A stretch of 64,000 nt of DNA from Nitrospirota bacterium. Its GTDB lineage: Bacteria; Nitrospirota; Nitrospiria; Nitrospirales; Nitrospiraceae. The stretch covers positions 60,983 through 124,982 of the forward strand of contig JACRLR010000026.1 of NCBI GenBank assembly GCA_016219645.1, read 5' to 3'. Shown here piece by piece: positions 60,291-64,000 of this stretch. The translations under genes and the position numbers were made by a program. The notes below the pieces were generated by a model. The model had not been told where the DNA came from. It saw only the letters and a program-made list of their open reading frames with translations, and made no database searches. Position 1 is the stretch's first letter. The number at the start of each line of letters is the position of its first letter.

Positions 60291-61380
60291 CCAAGTCTTG
60301 TTTCATTACTTCTTTGAGGTGGTTCCCTGAATTTTTCAAGACCTTTTGCCAACCATGCTCCCAGTCTCTGATACCTGCAAACCAGGCAGAACATCCACGG
60401 CAGGGCCAGCACTCTGCTCCACGACCATCTAAATGCATTTGCCGATACCAGTTGAACTGTTCGCCCTGCCAAATATCCTTAATCGACTTCTCGTTCGCGT
60501 TCGGAAATAGCGAAGCAGTCTTAAAGGAAATGTCCTGCCCGCATAGAGCAATTCTCCCAAGCGTATCCACGTTGAGTCGTTCGAACGGCCACACACACGG
60601 CTCTTCCTTTTTCGTCGGAAGGCTGGCGTAAAGATGGGGATCGACTGATTTCTTTAGATCAATTCTTGTGTTGTCATCCCACGACAGAAACTTTCTTGTA
60701 ATAACTTCATCAACACCGACCTCATTCAACCAATACTGGACAGCTTCGTCCACTCTTCCTTCCAATGCCTCTTGACGAATAATGGAAACAACAATGCGGT
60801 TTGTGGTCACAAACTGCTTACGCAGAGAGAGCGCCGCGCGGACATTGTTAACATGCTTTGCCCACCACTGCTCCGCATTTCCAGGCTTCCCACTCCGCGG
60901 CGGACGCAACAGCGCATACGTCTCATGGTCGGAGGCATCCATAGAAAATTCGATTAAGTCAATACCGGCTTTAATGATTCGAGCGAGGTTGTTTCGCAAC
61001 TTGTCGGTAGGTCCAAACATGCTTCCATTTGTGTTGAGCCATATGCGTGCTCCTTTGGACTTCGCGTACTCAATCATGTCAACCATTTGAGGATGAAGCA
61101 TGGGCTCTCCACCACCGGTGCAACGCATCCAGGCTCCATATGGACCGCATTCATCAGCGATCTTCTTCCACAGTTTTAAGGGCATATGCTCGCCATTGTG
61201 CTCTTTGTAATAGCGTCGGATATCCGAATTCGAATCGGTATATGGGCAATTCGGACAACCCATGTTACAGGGGTAAATGATGGAAATAATGACCATCAAA
61301 GGAAACTCCTCAGCTCCAGGCTTGAGGCCATATGTCTTATTTCCTTGAGGTTGTAGAGAATGCTCATGTGAATTTTCCAA
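60256..61380 (-). CDS. Radical SAM protein with SPASM-like C-terminus
   Basis: A 374-residue radical SAM protein: CNMGCPNC with Cys38, Cys42, Cys45, then GGGEPMLHP, and a C-terminal Cys group (CVWPFERLNVDTLGRIALCG and CWPCRGCS) that could hold another iron-sulfur cluster. Start TTG 61380 is decided by AAAGGAG 8 bp upstream; a GTG at 61407 would have no ribosome site. It may do a sugar or peptide modification, unknown. Confidence 0.8.
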   Translation of the reverse strand: MENSHEHSLQPQGNKTYGLKPGAEEFPLMVIISIIYPCNMGCPNCPYTDSNSDIRRYYKEHNGEHMPLKLWKKIADECGPYGAWMRCTGGGEPMLHPQMVDMIEYAKSKGARIWLNTNGSMFGPTDKLRNNLARIIKAGIDLIEFSMDASDHETYALLRPPRSGKPGNAEQWWAKHVNNVRAALSLRKQFVTTNRIVVSIIRQEALEGRVDEAVQYWLNEVGVDEVITRKFLSWDDNTRIDLKKSVDPHLYASLPTKKEEPCVWPFERLNVDTLGRIALCGQDISFKTASLFPNANEKSIKDIWQGEQFNWYRQMHLDGRGAECWPCRGCSAWFAGIRDWEHGWQKVLKNSGNHLKEVMKQDLGVEVEIYQPKI

Positions 61381-61618
61381 TGTCGAGTCTCCTTTCAATA
61401 GAACCACTCCTCAGAACTGCGTCTCCCGCTAGGTAAGCCAAACATCGCGCCCCTCAATCTCCGTTGCCACCGCTTGCCGAATGATGCGAACACCCGGCAC
61501 CAGGCGGTGGCGCTTTTCCAGTGTGGCCCGATTTTGTCAGTGGAGTTCACACTCAGGACACTAAAACAGCGTGTAAATAAAATAAATGGTGAGGCGACCG
61601 ACTCTTCCATCAGCATAC

Positions 61619-62098
61619 CTAATACTTAATTTCGATATCCACCCTCGTGGGGCCATGCGCGACTGTGAATGCCGCTTGATCGTGGCTGGGTGGGGTAAGA
61701 AATGTTGTAGGGTTGTTCGACACGCCGAAGCCTTCGACGGGAAGGCCGACCCGGTTTTTGTCGAATTTCCCGTTGCCATTTTCATCGTGGTAGGCCGTGG
61801 CGGCGTAGATGCCGGGCTTAGAGAGGCTCACGCAGAACTCCACGGTTTCCTGGTTCGCAGCGAAGCGTTGCTTGAATATTTTCTTTCCCTTGACGAGAAA
61901 GTCCTTGGGCTTGTCCCCGTACAGGACGAACATCACGTAGCCCCGGTCGCTACGAAGGCCGTGGACGCGTACGTCGATAGCGGAAGAGGCTCCGTTGCAG
62001 GCCGCCTCGCTCGCCGTGATCTCGGAGCGCGCTCCCGAGGGGAACGAGAGCAGAACGGCCAGGACGAGGCCGAACAGGGTGGCTTTTCCGAAGGCCAT
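61619..62098 (-). CDS. DUF2141 exported protein
   Basis: A 159-residue exported protein. The signal peptide is MAFGKATLFGLVLAVLLSFP, and the mature part has VRVHGLRSDRGYVMFVLYGD, KPGIYAATAYHDENGNGKFD and GLPVEGFGVSNN, typical of DUF2141. The D-x-N-x-N-x-K-x-D loop suggests a calcium site. ATG 62098 fits the signal. Confidence 0.85.
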   Translation of the reverse strand: MAFGKATLFGLVLAVLLSFPSGARSEITASEAACNGASSAIDVRVHGLRSDRGYVMFVLYGDKPKDFLVKGKKIFKQRFAANQETVEFCVSLSKPGIYAATAYHDENGNGKFDKNRVGLPVEGFGVSNNPTTFLTPPSHDQAAFTVAHGPTRVDIEIKY

Positions 62099-62296
62099 AC
62101 ACACAGCATTCTCCTCGAACCCCCTCCGGAACGCAACAGCTTCCTTTTTCGCCCGCCTTCGCAAGAAGCCACGGCCGTAGCCGGAGCTACTTCGGCGGAG
62201 TGGGCTTAAGATGTTCTTCGCCCTTATTTGTGCAGTGGGGCAGAACCCTAGTGTTGCACTTGGAGTTAGAACTCAAGCCTAGTTATTTACAACGCC

Positions 62297-62449
62297 TTAG
62301 AAGAGGGTATAGATAAATGGAGCCACCGCCGATCCCTGGGTCAGGACAATCAGGCTTCCAAGGAGTACGAGCACTACAATTATCGGAAGGAGCCAAAACT
62401 TCTTGCGCTCCTTCATGAACGCCCAGAGTTCCATCACAAAATCGCCCAC
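62297..62449 (-). CDS. DUF5989-family small membrane protein
   Basis: A 50-residue protein: MGDFVMELWAFMKERKKFW, a single membrane helix (about 20-38), and the tail LTQGSAVAPFIYTLF. This is the family of short proteins that accompany SxtJ and a carbamoyltransferase. It has a very strong ribosome site (AGGAGGT) a few bases before GTG 62449; an internal ATG at 62434 is an alternative. It follows SxtJ by 27 bp. Confidence 0.8.
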   Translation of the reverse strand: MGDFVMELWAFMKERKKFWLLPIIVVLVLLGSLIVLTQGSAVAPFIYTLF

Positions 62450-62476
62450 ACGCACCTCCTGGTGACGAACACCTGT

Positions 62477-62872
62477 TTAAAACTGGTGTTTCATATGGGA
62501 ATGGGGCCTCGGAGATCGGACCACTCGGTAGGTCGTACTTGACTCGGCAAACCCCTGCCTCATCGTATCCTTCCCCATCAGACGTAATACAATACCGATT
62601 GGAGTCACCAGACCATAAAACACGATGCCGAGCAAAATCCTGGTATTGATCCACCCCAGAATATGCCCGGCCCACATCCACCCTTTATGCACGGGTGCTA
62701 ATACAGACGGAAGCACTCCCCCGCACGCGATGAGCAGGCCTCCAAGTGCGATTGCCCACAGGCGCAACGGCTCTCCGCGAAAGACGAGCGGCCACAGGCC
62801 GATCACGGTAAAGATTGTTCCGACCAACAATCCAAATTGCCGTAGCTCTTTGCGTGTGGCTGCTTGCTCCAT
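62477..62872 (-). CDS. SxtJ-family membrane protein
   Basis: A 131-residue protein with three to four membrane helices, starting MEQAATRKELRQFGLLVGTIF, then WMWAGHILGWINTRILLGIVFYGLVTPIGIVLRLMGKD. SxtJ proteins are of unknown function and next to carbamoyltransferase genes in natural-product and glycan clusters. ATG 62872 has a gap of 23 bp after the carbamoyltransferase. Confidence 0.85.
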   Translation of the reverse strand: MEQAATRKELRQFGLLVGTIFTVIGLWPLVFRGEPLRLWAIALGGLLIACGGVLPSVLAPVHKGWMWAGHILGWINTRILLGIVFYGLVTPIGIVLRLMGKDTMRQGFAESSTTYRVVRSPRPHSHMKHQF

Positions 62873-62895
62873 GGTCTCTCTCCCTCCCCCTTCAG

Positions 62896-64000
62896 CTAGT
62901 CGAGCTCGAATTCCTTCTTCCAATCAGAATCCCCTTCAAGGGGCTTCTGATCCTCTTTCTTCAGCACGTAATTCTCGATTACCAGGATATCCATCTCCGT
63001 CCGCATAAAGCAGCGATAGGCATCTTCCGGCGTGCAGACAATTGGTTCGCCACGCACATTGAACGACGTATTCACACAAGTGGCATAGCCCGTCTTTTCC
63101 TCAAACGCCTTGAGCAACTTGTAGTACCGGGGATTCGTCTCCTCGTGAACGGTTTGAATTCTGGCCGAATAGTCGATGTGCGTGACGGATGGAATGTCCG
63201 AGCGTGGCACATTGAGTAGATCAATGCCCCAGAGCTCTTTCTGGCCCGGGTCGAACGGAAGTCGTCGTTTTTCAAGAACCGGCGCCACGAGCAACATATA
63301 GGGACTATCACAGCTCATTTGAAAGTAGTCCGACACTCGCTCTCTCAGCACAGAAGGCGCAAAGGGCCTGAACGATTCCCGATACTTAATCTTGAGGTTC
63401 AACACAGACTGCATTTTTGTGTTCCGCGCATCCCCCAGTATACTGCGCCCCCCAAGGGATCGCGGTCCAAACTCCATACGTCCCTGATGCCATCCCACGA
63501 CTTTTCCCGCTGCCAGTTCATCGGCCACCCGACCATACAAATCCTTCTCATCCAGCCGACTATACACAGCCCCCAGGGTCTTCAGCCTTGCTTCGACATC
63601 CTCATTGCTGTTTGCCGGCCCCAGATAGCTTCCCTTCATTTTGTCGTGAATATTGTCTGCGGTCCTGGGCTTGTTCTCATACTGGTGCCAGGCGCTCAAT
63701 GCCGCACCTAATGCCCCACCTGCATCGCCGGCGGCCGGCTGAATCCAAATTCCCTTAAACGGCCCCTCTCGCAGTATCCTCCCGTTCCCGACGCAATTGA
63801 GTGCGACACCGCCCGCTAAGCAGAGATAGTCCACGCCTGTTTCCCGGTGCATCGTCCGAGACAGTCGCAGCATGACTTCCTCGGTGACTTCCTGAATCGA
63901 TCGAGCTAAATCCATTTCCCGCTGACCAAACTTCGATTCTGCCTGGCGAGGGGGGCCGCCGAATATGTCATCGAACTTGCGGCTCGTCATCGTCAGGCCG
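62896..64000 (-). CDS. NodU/CmcH-type carbamoyltransferase, C-terminal part
   Basis: The gene runs off the right edge; 368 C-terminal residues are visible, with ESKFGQREMDLARSIQ, LAGGVALNCVGNGRI, QPAAGDAGGALGAAL, EFGPRSLGGRSILGDARN and NTSFNVRGEPIVCTPEDA, typical of the Carbam_trans family. It transfers carbamoyl from carbamoyl-phosphate to a hydroxyl, here likely on a glycan or nodulation-like factor. ATG 63990 is an internal codon, as the frame is open and family-like beyond. Confidence 0.88.
   Translation of the reverse strand, partial: GLTMTSRKFDDIFGGPPRQAESKFGQREMDLARSIQEVTEEVMLRLSRTMHRETGVDYLCLAGGVALNCVGNGRILREGPFKGIWIQPAAGDAGGALGAALSAWHQYENKPRTADNIHDKMKGSYLGPANSNEDVEARLKTLGAVYSRLDEKDLYGRVADELAAGKVVGWHQGRMEFGPRSLGGRSILGDARNTKMQSVLNLKIKYRESFRPFAPSVLRERVSDYFQMSCDSPYMLLVAPVLEKRRLPFDPGQKELWGIDLLNVPRSDIPSVTHIDYSARIQTVHEETNPRYYKLLKAFEEKTGYATCVNTSFNVRGEPIVCTPEDAYRCFMRTEMDILVIENYVLKKEDQKPLEGDSDWKKEFELD

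Noticed and set aside
1..64000. tRNA or rRNA genes
   Set aside because: No tRNA-like T-loop with matching acceptor stem, and no rRNA sequence was noticed on either strand; a tool scan could still find one.

Overview
The window reads as a chromosomal segment of a diderm (Gram-negative-type) bacterium. It carries LPS heptose genes (gmhA, rfaE2), LPS-export permeases (lptF/lptG), a lipid-II-flippase fragment (murJ), two SurA/PpiC-type chaperones and lipobox proteins. Gene style and content remind me of Nitrospira (Nitrospirota), but this is recognition from memory and was not tested by a search. I saw no tRNA, rRNA, CRISPR array, IS transposase or phage gene. The DNA is dense in short dispersed repeats of at least three families.

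Layout. 1-16.7 kb is housekeeping: murJ end, ogt, dtd, a secreted trypsin-like protein, mtgA, engB/ysxC, two parvulin-type foldases, mfd, rfaE2, a Y-family polymerase, an SprT-like protein, a deoxyhypusine-synthase-like protein, gmhA, and an nfeD/SPFH pair. 17.4-23.5 kb is accessory: an orphan CARF-domain (CRISPR-ancillary type) protein whose HEPN active-site residues look replaced, an internally deleted four-helix-bundle gene, ybgC, several small membrane or unknown proteins, and many repeats.

23.6-43.7 kb is the most interesting part. It looks like a bacterial sphingolipid (ceramide) locus. A colinear set encodes a fatty-acyl-AMP ligase, a ceramide-reductase-like short-chain dehydrogenase, a dedicated acyl carrier protein and a serine-palmitoyltransferase-like PLP enzyme. 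A large GNAT-type protein like bacterial ceramide synthase lies nearby. A divergent three-gene operon encodes a lipid kinase (ceramide/diacylglycerol kinase type), a TAM41-like CTP:phospholipid cytidylyltransferase and a CDP-alcohol phosphatidyltransferase. Together these suggest ceramide -> ceramide-1-phosphate -> CDP-ceramide -> phospho-headgroup ceramide. Two more nucleotidyltransferases, a metallophosphoesterase, lptF/lptG, an ELM1-type glycosyltransferase-like protein, a 2OG-Fe(II) oxygenase, a GT4 glycosyltransferase and an MsbA-type ABC transporter are interleaved or downstream and could supply the headgroup, decorate and export the lipid. The pathway assignment is inference from family identity and gene order.

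44-64 kb is a surface-glycan locus. It has two tandem asparagine-synthase-type amidotransferases with a near-identical central block, two GT4 glycosyltransferases from a recent tandem duplication, a methyltransferase remnant, another GT4, and a minus-strand run encoding a carbamoyltransferase, SxtJ, a small DUF5989 protein, a DUF2141 protein, a radical SAM protein, a GNAT acetyltransferase, an HTTM-like membrane protein, a third amidotransferase, WbqC, a nucleotide-sugar 4,6-dehydratase and a DegT aminotransferase. The last group is a typical amino-sugar and modification set.
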